From assembly GCF_002217755.1 (NCBI RefSeq), contig NZ_BCFL01000028.1, positions 271,157 to 335,156 on the forward strand: a stretch of DNA of 64,000 nucleotides, in the 5' to 3' direction. Source of the DNA: Streptomyces hyaluromycini (GTDB lineage Bacteria > Actinomycetota > Actinomycetes > Streptomycetales > Streptomycetaceae). The position numbers and the translations under genes were made by a program. Shown here piece after piece: positions 35,484-43,597 of the stretch. Below the pieces are notes generated by a model. The model worked only from the letters and a program-made list of their open reading frames with translations, searched no databases and had not been told where the DNA came from. How positions within the stretch are numbered: the stretch's first letter is position 1; each line of letters opens with the position of its first letter.

Positions 35484-37043
35484 ATGCGCGGCGTGGGTAC
35501 GGTTCTCGCACTCGTGGTACTGGCCACGGTGGTGGCGACCTTCGCCCGCCGATGGCGGATTCCCGCCCCCTCCCTCCTCGTGGTCGCGGGCCTCGCCGTG
35601 GCCCTGCTGCCGGGCACCCCGACGATCCGGGTCAGCCCGGAGGTCATCGGTCTGGTCGTCCTCCCGCCGCTCCTCTACGCCAGCGCGGAAGAGCTCTCCT
35701 GGCGCGAGCTGCGGGCGGTGTGGAAGCCGGTCGGCGTGCTCGCGGTCGGTCTGGTGCTGGCCTCGGCGGCGGCCGTGGGTGCCGTCGCCTCGATGGTCAC
35801 CCCGCTGTCCTGGCAGATGGCACTGGTGCTGGGCGCGATCCTGGCCAGCACCGACCCGGTCGCGGTGACCGCGCTCGGCCGCCGGCTCGCCCTGCCGCCG
35901 AAGGTGCAGATGCTGGTCCAGGCGGAGAGCCTCTTCAACGACGCGACCTCGCTGGTCCTCTACCGGGTCGCGGTGAGCGTCGCGGTGGCCTCGGCGGCGG
36001 CGAACTGGGGGGCGGCGGGCGGTGAGTTCCTGCTGCTGGCGGGCGGCGGCACGCTGATCGGCGCGCTGGTCGCCGGCGTCGTCGTGGTGATCAGGCGGCG
36101 CACCGAGGACCCGGTCCTGGAGACGGTGATCTCCCTGGTCACACCGTACGCGGCGTACGTCCTCGCAGAGGCCGCCCATACCTCCGGGGTCACCTCGGTG
36201 GTCGTGGCGGGCGTGGTCCTGGGCGGCCGCGGCGACCGGCTCACCAACGCCCGCATAAGGCTCCAGCTGCACGCCGTCTACGGCACGGTGGTCTTCCTGC
36301 TGGAGAGCGTGGTCTTCAGCCTGATAGGGCTCGCGCTGCCCGCCCAGGTGCGGGCGCTGTCCGACGGTGACCGGGCGTGGCCGCTGTACGCACTGGCGGT
36401 GGCCGGCACGCTGATCGCGGTGCGGCTGCTGTGGCTGGCTCCGCTGTCGGCGGTGGTGCAGCGCAAGGGCGGCATACAGCGGCCGAACTGGCGGCTGCCG
36501 GTGGTGCTGACCTGGGCCGGCACCCGGGGTGTGGTGCCGCTGGCGGCGGCGCTGTCGATCCCGGTGACGGCGAAGGACGGCTCGGCGCTGACCGAGCGCC
36601 CGCTGGTCCTGGTCCTGACCACCTCGGTGGTCGTGGTCACCCTGGTCGTGCAGGGTTTCTCGCTGGCCTCGGTGGTGCGCCGCTCGGGCATCGCCCTGGA
36701 GCCCGACCACACCGAGCGCGAGGAGGCCGCCGCCCGCTGCCGGCTGGCCGACGCGGGCATCCGGCGGCTGGAGGAGCTGTCCGAGCTGGAGGCCGTGCCG
36801 GACGTGGTCCTCGACCGGCTGCGGCGCGGCCTCAACGCCCGCCTCGACGACGCCCGCGACCGGCTGACCGACAGCACCGTCGAGTCGGCCGACCTGGTCT
36901 ACCGGCAGCTGCGCCGCGACCTGATAGCGGTGGAGGCGGCGGAGCTGCGCCGCCTGTACGACGAGCACACGATCAGCGACACGACCCGACGGCGGCTCCA
37001 GCGGTCGCTGGACCTTGAGGAGGCGCGGCTGGCGGACGCCTGA
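35484..37043 (+). CDS. CPA1-family Na+(K+)/H+ antiporter
   Basis: 519 aa from ATG 35484, which has GGGGGA upstream; the longer frame from 35397 is not favoured. About 12 membrane helices. The ion-binding signatures of NhaP-type exchangers are present: ILASTDPVAVTALGRR (Thr-Asp-Pro), QAESLFNDATSLVLYRVAVS (Asn-Asp pair) and TWAGTRGVVPLAAALSIP (Arg). The last 90 residues are a charged cytosolic helical tail that could regulate activity. It exchanges Na+ or K+ for protons and so would balance the K+ importers nearby. Confidence 0.93.
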   Translation: MRGVGTVLALVVLATVVATFARRWRIPAPSLLVVAGLAVALLPGTPTIRVSPEVIGLVVLPPLLYASAEELSWRELRAVWKPVGVLAVGLVLASAAAVGAVASMVTPLSWQMALVLGAILASTDPVAVTALGRRLALPPKVQMLVQAESLFNDATSLVLYRVAVSVAVASAAANWGAAGGEFLLLAGGGTLIGALVAGVVVVIRRRTEDPVLETVISLVTPYAAYVLAEAAHTSGVTSVVVAGVVLGGRGDRLTNARIRLQLHAVYGTVVFLLESVVFSLIGLALPAQVRALSDGDRAWPLYALAVAGTLIAVRLLWLAPLSAVVQRKGGIQRPNWRLPVVLTWAGTRGVVPLAAALSIPVTAKDGSALTERPLVLVLTTSVVVVTLVVQGFSLASVVRRSGIALEPDHTEREEAAARCRLADAGIRRLEELSELEAVPDVVLDRLRRGLNARLDDARDRLTDSTVESADLVYRQLRRDLIAVEAAELRRLYDEHTISDTTRRRLQRSLDLEEARLADA

Positions 37044-37049
37044 CGGCGT

Positions 37050-37480
37050 TCAGCGGAACTCGGCCGGCCGGGGCCGCAGCCCGAGTCCGGTCAGCCCTAC
37101 CGCCGGCAGCAACAGCGCGCACGCCCAGGGCAGTTGACCGGTGATCCCGGCCCGGCCCGGCCCGCCCCGCCGCCACCGGGGCGTCGAAGTGGGCCAGGTT
37201 GAGGCCGGCCGCGCTGGTGGTGCGGGGGGCGTCGCGGTCGGCCACGTCGTCCCAGGTGCCGTTCGCGGCAAGGCCGGCGACGAGAAGCAGGATCCCCAGG
37301 GCGACGGCGAGCAGGACCGTGGCCGCGCGCAGAAGGCGCAGCCGAGCCGGAACGGTCGCCCGGAGACGGCGGCGCAGAGCGGCCCGCGCGGCCACGATCC
37401 GCCGCCCCCGGGCGCCTTGTCCGCGGCCCCGGGGCGGGTACGGGCGGCGGGACCACCGTGGCCTGCCGGGGCTCTTCCAC
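37050..37480 (-). pseudogene. decayed small membrane protein gene
   Basis: Protein-like sequence is spread over three frames of the minus strand: a start with MEEPRQATVVPPPVPAPG at 37480, then RATVPARLRLLRAATVLLAV and LGILLLVAGLAANGTWDDVA in a second frame, then ITGQLPWACALLLPAVGL to a TGA at 37050 in a third. The shifts fall near GC runs at about 37410-37425 and 37145-37175. Repaired, it would give about 140 aa with two membrane helices. It may be a decayed gene or carry sequence errors. The stop overlaps the antiporter end. Confidence 0.5.
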
Positions 37481-37960
37481 AGCCTCCCCCGGGAGGTCTG
37501 TGTACTGCGCCGGCCGTGATGGTCACGGTCCCCTTCCGTCCGAGGACGGCGCACCCCCCTCGCAGTGACGGAGTTGACGTGCATGTCCGAGCGAGCCCGC
37601 AGGACGAGGTCCGACCACGGCGACAGGGCCGGACATCCCACTGACGACCCGCCGAGCGCGTGCGAGAGCGCGGGCAGAACCTGGTGCGGGATGTCGTACG
37701 GGATAACGCTCGGTGTCCGGCGCCCGGCACCCGCCCGCCGTCCCCCGTACAGCCGAACGCCCGGCCCCGGCCTCCAAGACACCGTTTCTTGATGCTCCGA
37801 CGCCTCCTGTCAGGCGATTCTTAACGCAAGCTTGACGCCTGGGGCCCGCTGATCCGTGGGCCCACGCGTCACTCTCTGCTTACGCTGGTGCCGCCGTCTG
37901 CGTGATGGCCGGAATCGAACTGCGCCGCACACCCCGCGCCGGACACCAGGAGCCCACCCC
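37481..37960. other. intergenic region with degenerate K+-island boxes
   Basis: No credible gene is seen in these 480 bp. TTCTTGATGC (37786-37795) and TTCTTAACGC (37818-37827) lie exactly 32 bp apart inside sequences resembling the KdpE-like box on the plus strand, with another TTGACGC at 37832. They precede the APC transporter gene by about 130 bp, though in the opposite orientation to the kdp arrangement. Confidence 0.4.
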
Positions 37961-39916
37961 ATGGCCACGACCGAACATCCCCCTCCCAGTCGCCTGCGCG
38001 CCTGGATGCTGGAGGGACTGTCCGACATGGGCAAGGGCGCCGGCCAAAGTGGCCCGCACACGCAGCCCGAGGCCGCGCACAAGGGCCAGCGCTGGTGGCG
38101 GGTGATGTGCCTGACCGGTGTGGACTACTTCTCGACCCTCGGCTACCAGCCGGGCATCGCCGCCCTGGCGGCAGGCCTGCTGTCGCCGATCGCGACCATC
38201 GTCCTCGTCATAGTCACCCTGGCCGGCGCCCTGCCGGTCTACCGGCGCGTCGCCGAGGAGAGCCCGCACGGCGAGGGCTCCATCGCCATGCTGGAGCGGC
38301 TGCTCTCCTTCTGGCAGGGCAAGTTGTTCGTGCTGACCCTGCTCGGCTTCGCCGCCACCGACTTCCTCATCACCATCACCCTGTCGGCCGCCGACGCCTC
38401 CACCCACCTGGTGGAGAACCCGCATCTCACCGACGCCCTGCACGGCAAGCAGATGATCATCACGCTGGTCCTGGTGGCTCTGCTCGGCGCGGTCTTCCTC
38501 AAGGGCTTCCTGGAGGCGATCGGCGTCGCGGTCGCCCTCGTGGGCATCTACCTCGCGCTCAACGTCGTCGTCGTGATCGTCGGCTTCTACCACGTCATCA
38601 CCGCCGAGCACGTCGTCACCGACTGGACCAGCGCCCTCACCACGGAACACGGCAACGTCTTCGTCATGATCGGCGTGGCCCTGATCGTGTTCCCGAAACT
38701 CGCCCTGGGCCTGTCCGGCTTCGAGACCGGCGTCGCGGTCATGCCGCACGTCGAGGGCGATCCGGGCGACACCGAGGAGCGGCCCACCGGCCGGATCCGC
38801 GACACCAAGAAGCTGCTCACCACGGCCGCCCTGATCATGAGCTGCTTCCTGATCGCGACCAGCTTCATCACGACGCTGCTGATCCCGGAGCAGGCGTTCA
38901 AGTCGGGCGGCGACGCCAACGGCCGTGCGCTCGCCTACCTGGCGCACGAGTACCTCGGCAACGCCTTCGGCACGGTCTACGACGTCTCGACCATCTGCAT
39001 CCTGTGGTTCGCCGGCGCCTCCGCGATGGCCGGCCTGCTCAACCTGATGCCCCGCTACCTGCCCCGCTACGGCATGGCCCCGCACTGGGCCCGTGCCGTG
39101 CGCCCGATGGTCATCGTCTTCACTCTGGTCGCCTTCTTGGTGACCTGGATCTTCGACGCCGACGTCGACGCGCAGGGCGGCGCCTACGCCACCGGCGTGC
39201 TGGTGCTGATCAGCTCCGCCGCGGTCGCGGTGACCATCGCCGCCCGCAAGGCCGGGCAGCGCAACTGGACCATCGCCTTCGCGGTCATCTCGGTGGTGTT
39301 CCTCTACACGACCGTCGTGAACGTCATCGAGCGGCCGGACGGTGTGAAGATCGGTGCCTGCTTCATCGTCGGCATCATCCTCGTCTCGCTGCTCTCCCGT
39401 CTCGCCCGCGCCTTCGAGCTGCGCGTGACCAGCGTGACCCTCGACGACATGGCGGAACGATTCATCCGCGACATGGCCAGCCGCAAGATGCGGTTCATCG
39501 CCAACGAGCCGGACCGCCGCGACAAGGCCGAGTACCGCGACAAGATCGAGCAGATCCGGGCCGACAACGACATGCCCGAACAGGAGGACTTCGTCTTCGT
39601 CGAGGTCACGCTCACCGACCCCTCCGAGTTCGAGGCGGGCCTGACCGTCCGCGGCGAGGTCCTGCACAACCGCTACCGCGTGCTGACCCTGGAGTCGGCT
39701 TCCATCCCCAACGCCCTGGCCGCACTGCTGCTGGACGTCCGGGACGAGACCGGCTCCATCCCGCACATCTACTTCGAGTGGACCGAGGGCAACCCGTTCG
39801 CCAACTTCCTGCGCTTCTTCCTCTTCGGCCAGGGCGAGGTCGCCCCGGTCACCCGCGAGGTGCTGCGCGAGGCGGAACCGGACCGCGCCCGGCGACCGCG
39901 CGTCCACACCGGCTGA
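37961..39916 (+). CDS. APC-superfamily transporter
   Basis: 651 aa from ATG 37961 with AGGAG upstream. About 12 membrane helices start at CLTGVDYFSTLGYQPGIAAL, and a soluble C-terminal domain (about 470-651, with IEQIRADNDMPEQEDFVFVE and HIYFEWTEGNPFANFLRFF) follows. It is a different branch of the APC superfamily from the two KimA-like proteins, often annotated as an amino acid permease. Its place between a cation antiporter and a K+-box gene suggests an ion or osmolyte substrate, which is inference. It is a single-gene unit. Confidence 0.85.
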   Translation: MATTEHPPPSRLRAWMLEGLSDMGKGAGQSGPHTQPEAAHKGQRWWRVMCLTGVDYFSTLGYQPGIAALAAGLLSPIATIVLVIVTLAGALPVYRRVAEESPHGEGSIAMLERLLSFWQGKLFVLTLLGFAATDFLITITLSAADASTHLVENPHLTDALHGKQMIITLVLVALLGAVFLKGFLEAIGVAVALVGIYLALNVVVVIVGFYHVITAEHVVTDWTSALTTEHGNVFVMIGVALIVFPKLALGLSGFETGVAVMPHVEGDPGDTEERPTGRIRDTKKLLTTAALIMSCFLIATSFITTLLIPEQAFKSGGDANGRALAYLAHEYLGNAFGTVYDVSTICILWFAGASAMAGLLNLMPRYLPRYGMAPHWARAVRPMVIVFTLVAFLVTWIFDADVDAQGGAYATGVLVLISSAAVAVTIAARKAGQRNWTIAFAVISVVFLYTTVVNVIERPDGVKIGACFIVGIILVSLLSRLARAFELRVTSVTLDDMAERFIRDMASRKMRFIANEPDRRDKAEYRDKIEQIRADNDMPEQEDFVFVEVTLTDPSEFEAGLTVRGEVLHNRYRVLTLESASIPNALAALLLDVRDETGSIPHIYFEWTEGNPFANFLRFFLFGQGEVAPVTREVLREAEPDRARRPRVHTG

Positions 39917-39941
39917 GCGCCCGCCCCGGGCGCGTCCTCGT

Positions 39942-39990
39942 CGTAAGAATCCCGTCAATAACCGGTCGGTCCGCATAAGAACCGTGTCAG
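39942..39990 (+). promoter_or_regulatory. paired candidate KdpE boxes before the 40032 gene
   Basis: CGTAAGAATCCCGTCAA (39942-39958) and CATAAGAACCGTGTCAG (39974-39990) lie exactly 32 bp apart, oriented toward the gene as at kdp. TACCGT (40019-40024) is a plausible -10, 28 bp after the second box, and would start transcription at the ATG. Confidence 0.68.
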
Positions 39991-40031
39991 CGGCCGGTCG
40001 TACGCGCCCACCGGCCCCTACCGTCGGCCTC

Positions 40032-40553
40032 ATGGAGGACATAAGACGCAGAAGCCTGGCGGCGGGCGATCGCACCTGGCGGGGCAGCGCACATCTGGCC
40101 GTCGGCTGCGCCCTCGGCTACGGCGGGCTGACGCTCCTGGTGGACTGGGACGCCGGCACCCTCACCCCGGCCCGCGCCCTGCTCTGGGTCGCCCTGTCGG
40201 CCATGATTCTGACCATGCTGCTGCCGGCCCGCGTCACGGCGGGCCCCGGCTGGCTGGCCGTCCGCAGCCCGCTGCGCCGCCGTACCGTCCGCACCGACTC
40301 GCTGGTCTACGTCGGCCGGTACGGGGACGTCGCGGCGCATCTGGTCCTGCGCGACACCCACGGCAGCCGCCTGGAACTCGACCCGGGCGTACTGCACGCC
40401 AATCCCCTGCTCTGGCACGAGCTGGACACCGGCGTCCGCCGCTCCGTGGAGCGCGGCACCCTGCGCCGGGGCGCCGATGTGCTGGCGCAGCTCGGCCACG
40501 AGATCGACGACACGAACGCGCGCGCGGTCCTCGACGCGTCCGGACTCACCTGA
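40032..40553 (+). CDS. small two-helix membrane protein, paralogue of the MITE-broken gene
   Basis: 173 aa from ATG 40032; no Shine-Dalgarno, probably leaderless. Two membrane helices (LAVGCALGYGGLTLLVDW and ALLWVALSAMILTMLLPA), then a cytosolic domain with GPGWLAVRSPLRRRTVRTDS, LVLRDTHGSRLELDPGVL and NPLLWHELDTGVRRS. The same pattern occurs in the disrupted gene at 29305-29980. The PH-like tail and membrane hairpin suggest a regulatory or accessory role. Both copies carry the K+-island box, so the family is probably linked to potassium limitation. Function unknown. Confidence 0.8.
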   Translation: MEDIRRRSLAAGDRTWRGSAHLAVGCALGYGGLTLLVDWDAGTLTPARALLWVALSAMILTMLLPARVTAGPGWLAVRSPLRRRTVRTDSLVYVGRYGDVAAHLVLRDTHGSRLELDPGVLHANPLLWHELDTGVRRSVERGTLRRGADVLAQLGHEIDDTNARAVLDASGLT

Positions 40554-40602
40554 CCGCCGCCCCACGTCCTGCTCCCCCGCCACCTGGCCCTATCGTGAGC
40601 GC

Positions 40603-40998
40603 ATGCCTTCCTACACGATCGGCCAGGCGGCACGGCTGCTCGGCGTCAGCCCGGACACCGCCCGCCGCTGGGCCGACGCGGGCCGGATGGCCACCCATCG
40701 TGACGAGGGCGGCCGGCGGCTCATCGAGGGCGCGGACCTCGCCGCGTTCTCCGTCGAACTGGCCAGGGCCGGCACCGGCGAGGAGGACGCCTCCTACACC
40801 TCGGTCCGCAACGCCTTCCCCGGCATCGTCACCGCGATCAAGCTGGGCGATGTCGCCGCCCAGGTCGAGATCCAGGCCGGACCGCACCGGCTGGTCTCCC
40901 TCCTGACCCGGGAGGCGGTCGAGGAACTCGGCCTGGAGGTCGGCATGGAGGCCACCGCCCGGGTGAAGTCCACGAACGTCCACATCGACCGCGTCTGA
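40603..40998 (+). CDS. HTH-TOBE molybdate-binding regulator
   Basis: 131 aa from ATG 40603. A MerR/excisionase-type helix-turn-helix (SYTIGQAARLLGVSPDTARR, residues 2-50) is joined to one TOBE/Mop domain (SVRNAFPGIVTAIKLGDVAA then QVEIQAGPHRLVSLLTREAV, residues 65-131) that binds molybdate or tungstate oxyanions. It should sense molybdate and adjust Mo uptake or Mo-enzyme genes. modABC and a molybdenum hydroxylase lie within 9 kb. It begins 49 bp after the K+-island gene but in a different functional block. Confidence 0.85.
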   Translation: MPSYTIGQAARLLGVSPDTARRWADAGRMATHRDEGGRRLIEGADLAAFSVELARAGTGEEDASYTSVRNAFPGIVTAIKLGDVAAQVEIQAGPHRLVSLLTREAVEELGLEVGMEATARVKSTNVHIDRV

Positions 40999-41002
40999 CC
41001 GC

Positions 41003-41103
41003 TCATCCGTTCATGCGGTCATCCGTTCATGCGGTCATCCGCTCAACCGCTGACCGGGTAGCCGGGTAAGCGCTCATCCGGTCGACTGTCCATCCGGTCA
41101 ACC
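41003..41103. repeat. 16-bp tandem repeat array
   Basis: TCATCCGTTCATGCGG occurs twice head to tail (41003-41018, 41019-41034), followed by the variant TCATCCGCTCAACCGC (41035-41050) and further degenerate CATCCGGTCAACCG units to about 41103. It fills the gap between two convergent genes. Confidence 0.75.
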
Positions 41104-41105
41104 GC

Positions 41106-42599
41106 TCACCTGCACAGCAGCGCCGCCCACAGGTCCAGCCGGTCGCTCAGCCGGGACAGGTCCCGGCCGGTGAAGTGCTCCACCCGCTGCATCCGGTAGT
41201 GCACGGTGTTGACGTGCAGATGCAGCGCCTCCGCCGTGCGCGCCCAGGAGCCGTCGCAGGCCAGGAAGGTCTCCAGCGTGCTCAACAGCACGGCGGAGGC
41301 GGCCCGTTCTCCGTTGAGCAGCGAGCCGAGGACGGTACGGCGGTAGGCCGCACGGACCTCGGCCGGCACCCCGGTGAGAAGCGCTTCGAGGCTGGTGAGC
41401 GTGGCGGTGTCGGTGAGGACGGAGGCGTCCGGGGCGGTGGCGCGGGCCGAGGTGAGCGCGTAGCGCGCCTGCGCCAGCGCCCCGGCCAGCTCGCCCGGCC
41501 CCGCCGCCACCGACCCGGTCCCGCCGTGCAGCGGGACACCCGGTTCGCAGCCGGCGACCAGTTCCCAGGCCTCGCCGATGCTCTCCGCGGGCAGCACGGC
41601 AAACGCGGTCCCGTCCGGCAGCCGCCCCACCGCCGCCTGCGGTGCCTGCGGCGCGACATGCCCGGCGACCTCCGCCAGCGCGCCCTCGGCGAGCCCCGGC
41701 CGCCGTGCCCCGGTGTCGGCGACGACCACCCGGTAGGGCCCGTCGGCGGGCAGCCCGCACTCCTGCACCGCGGCCCGCAGGACCGCCTCCACCGCCCCGG
41801 CCCCCGCCCCGGCCAGCAGCGCGCCCAGTTCGTCGGCCGTCTGCCGGTCGGCCGACCGGCGCCGGACCGCCGTCTCCTGGCAGCGGCCCAGCGCGGCGGC
41901 GACCTCGTGGAGCATCCCGGCCGGCGCGCTGTCCGGCTCGGGCAGGTACAGCAGCCAGCGCTCGTACGGCGAGACGCTGTCGGCGGCGACGGACACCGTC
42001 ATCCCGCGTCCGTCCGCGACCAGCGCCGCGGCCTCCCGCGCCGGCACGCCCGGGGCGGCGGCCGTGGCCGCGACGGTCCGCCCCGACGGCGTGAAGACGT
42101 ACGCGGCGGTCCGGTCCAGATGCGCGAAGGCCGCCGCGAGGATCTCCACGGGCCCGGCCTCCTGCGCGAGCAGCCTGCTCAGCCGGACCCGGGCGGTCTC
42201 CGGCAGCGCCTGCCTGCGGCTCAGCTCGCCCCACTGCCGCAGGTACACGGTGTCCGTGATCGCCCGGAACATGATGTGCGCCGGCACCCCGGCGACCGGG
42301 ACGCCGTGCCGTGCACAGGCCTCCACCAGTTCCTCGGGCACACCCCCGTGGGTCTCCTCCCCCGCGAACAGCGCCGCGGCCCCGGCCTCCTTGAGGGCCG
42401 ACACGAACCGCTCCGCCCTGCCCGGCGCCCACCACACCAGCCCGCTGAGCACCACCTCCCCCGGCCGCACGAAACGGGCCGGGTCCTCCAGGTCGGTGAC
42501 CGTCACCCCGCTGATCTCCCGTGCCAGCAGGGCGGCGTCCTGCGCCCACAGGGGACGCAGCCCGAGGGAGTGGTCTGTCAGGAGGTGTTCGACGTGCAT
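41106..42599 (-). CDS. PucR-family transcriptional regulator
   Basis: 497 aa from ATG 42599 with AAGGAG upstream. The N-terminal PucR domain starts VEHLLTDHSLGLRPLWAQDA and includes DLEDPARFVRPGEVVLSGL. A GGDEF-like middle part follows and a C-terminal helix-turn-helix of the PucR type (TFLACDGSWARTAEALHLHV then NTVHYRMQRVEHFTG). PucR proteins control purine catabolism. It is divergent from the xanthine dehydrogenase-like genes (185 bp apart) and is their likely regulator. Confidence 0.9.
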   Translation of the reverse strand: MHVEHLLTDHSLGLRPLWAQDAALLAREISGVTVTDLEDPARFVRPGEVVLSGLVWWAPGRAERFVSALKEAGAAALFAGEETHGGVPEELVEACARHGVPVAGVPAHIMFRAITDTVYLRQWGELSRRQALPETARVRLSRLLAQEAGPVEILAAAFAHLDRTAAYVFTPSGRTVAATAAAPGVPAREAAALVADGRGMTVSVAADSVSPYERWLLYLPEPDSAPAGMLHEVAAALGRCQETAVRRRSADRQTADELGALLAGAGAGAVEAVLRAAVQECGLPADGPYRVVVADTGARRPGLAEGALAEVAGHVAPQAPQAAVGRLPDGTAFAVLPAESIGEAWELVAGCEPGVPLHGGTGSVAAGPGELAGALAQARYALTSARATAPDASVLTDTATLTSLEALLTGVPAEVRAAYRRTVLGSLLNGERAASAVLLSTLETFLACDGSWARTAEALHLHVNTVHYRMQRVEHFTGRDLSRLSDRLDLWAALLCR

Positions 42600-42784
42600 G
42601 TACTCAGACTCCTTGGGCCAGCCTCGCATCCACCAGGTGAGTGCGAGTTACAGCATCGTAAATGCAAGTCTTTCTGCACGGAACGCCTCTTGGTGAATCA
42701 TCCAGGACCGGCCCCGCCCGGCTCGTTTTTTCCGTGCCCCGCACCAGTCGTGCGGGCCCCTCGCGCGTTGCTTCACTGACCGGC

Positions 42785-43597
42785 ATGGACCTGAACACGG
42801 TGGTGGAGATCCGCGACGCCCGGGACCCGGCCCCCTGGCGGCCCGGCGACGCCTGGCTCGGCGGCGGGACGTACCTCTTCTCCGAGCCGCAGCCGCACCT
42901 GCGCCGCCTGGTCGACCTGAGCCGCACCGGCTGGACACCCCTGCACCGCACCCCGGACGGCGCCCTGGAGATCGCCGCCACCTGCACCGTCGCCCAGCTG
43001 TCCCGTTACGCACGGACCTTGCCGACGGCGGCGGCTCCCCTCGTCGAGCAGTGCTGCCGGGCCTTCCTCGCCTCCTTCAAGATCTGGAACATGGCCACGA
43101 TCGGCGGCAATCTCTGCAACGCCCTCCCGGCCGGCCCGATGATCTCCCTCACGGCCGCCCTCGACGGGGAGTGCCTGCTGATCGCCCAGGACGGGGTGCG
43201 ACGACGGGTCCCGGTCACCGGCTTCGTGACCGGCGCGGGCCGCAAGGACCTGGCCGAGGGCGAGCTGCTGCGCTCGGTCACCGTCCCGGCCCGCGCGCTC
43301 GCCTGCCGTACCGCCTTCCGCCAGGCCTCCCTCTACGGCCTGGGCCGCTCCGGCGTCCTGGTGATCGGCACCCTGGACCCCGTCGACGGCTCCTTCGCCC
43401 TGACGGTCACCGCGTCGACCGTGCGGCCGGTACGGCTGTGGTTCCCGCTGCCGCCGACGGCCGAGGCCCTGCGGACGGCGATCGGCGGGGCCGTCGCCGA
43501 CGACGAGTGGTTCGACGGCATCCACGGCCTGCCCGAGTGGCGACGGCACATGACGTTCCGGTACGCGGAGGAGATCCGCCGGGAGGTGACCCCGTGA
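42785..43597 (+). CDS. xanthine dehydrogenase-type FAD-binding subunit
   Basis: 270 aa. FAD-PCMH domain: WLGGGTYLFSEPQ near the N-terminus, and ASFKIWNMATIGGNLCNALP (residues about 98-117) with the flavin-binding glycines and asparagine. It passes electrons from the iron-sulfur centre to the final acceptor. The start ATG is the first good codon; no strong ribosome site is visible. The stop overlaps the next gene start (GTGA), giving a two-gene operon. Confidence 0.92.
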   Translation: MDLNTVVEIRDARDPAPWRPGDAWLGGGTYLFSEPQPHLRRLVDLSRTGWTPLHRTPDGALEIAATCTVAQLSRYARTLPTAAAPLVEQCCRAFLASFKIWNMATIGGNLCNALPAGPMISLTAALDGECLLIAQDGVRRRVPVTGFVTGAGRKDLAEGELLRSVTVPARALACRTAFRQASLYGLGRSGVLVIGTLDPVDGSFALTVTASTVRPVRLWFPLPPTAEALRTAIGGAVADDEWFDGIHGLPEWRRHMTFRYAEEIRREVTP

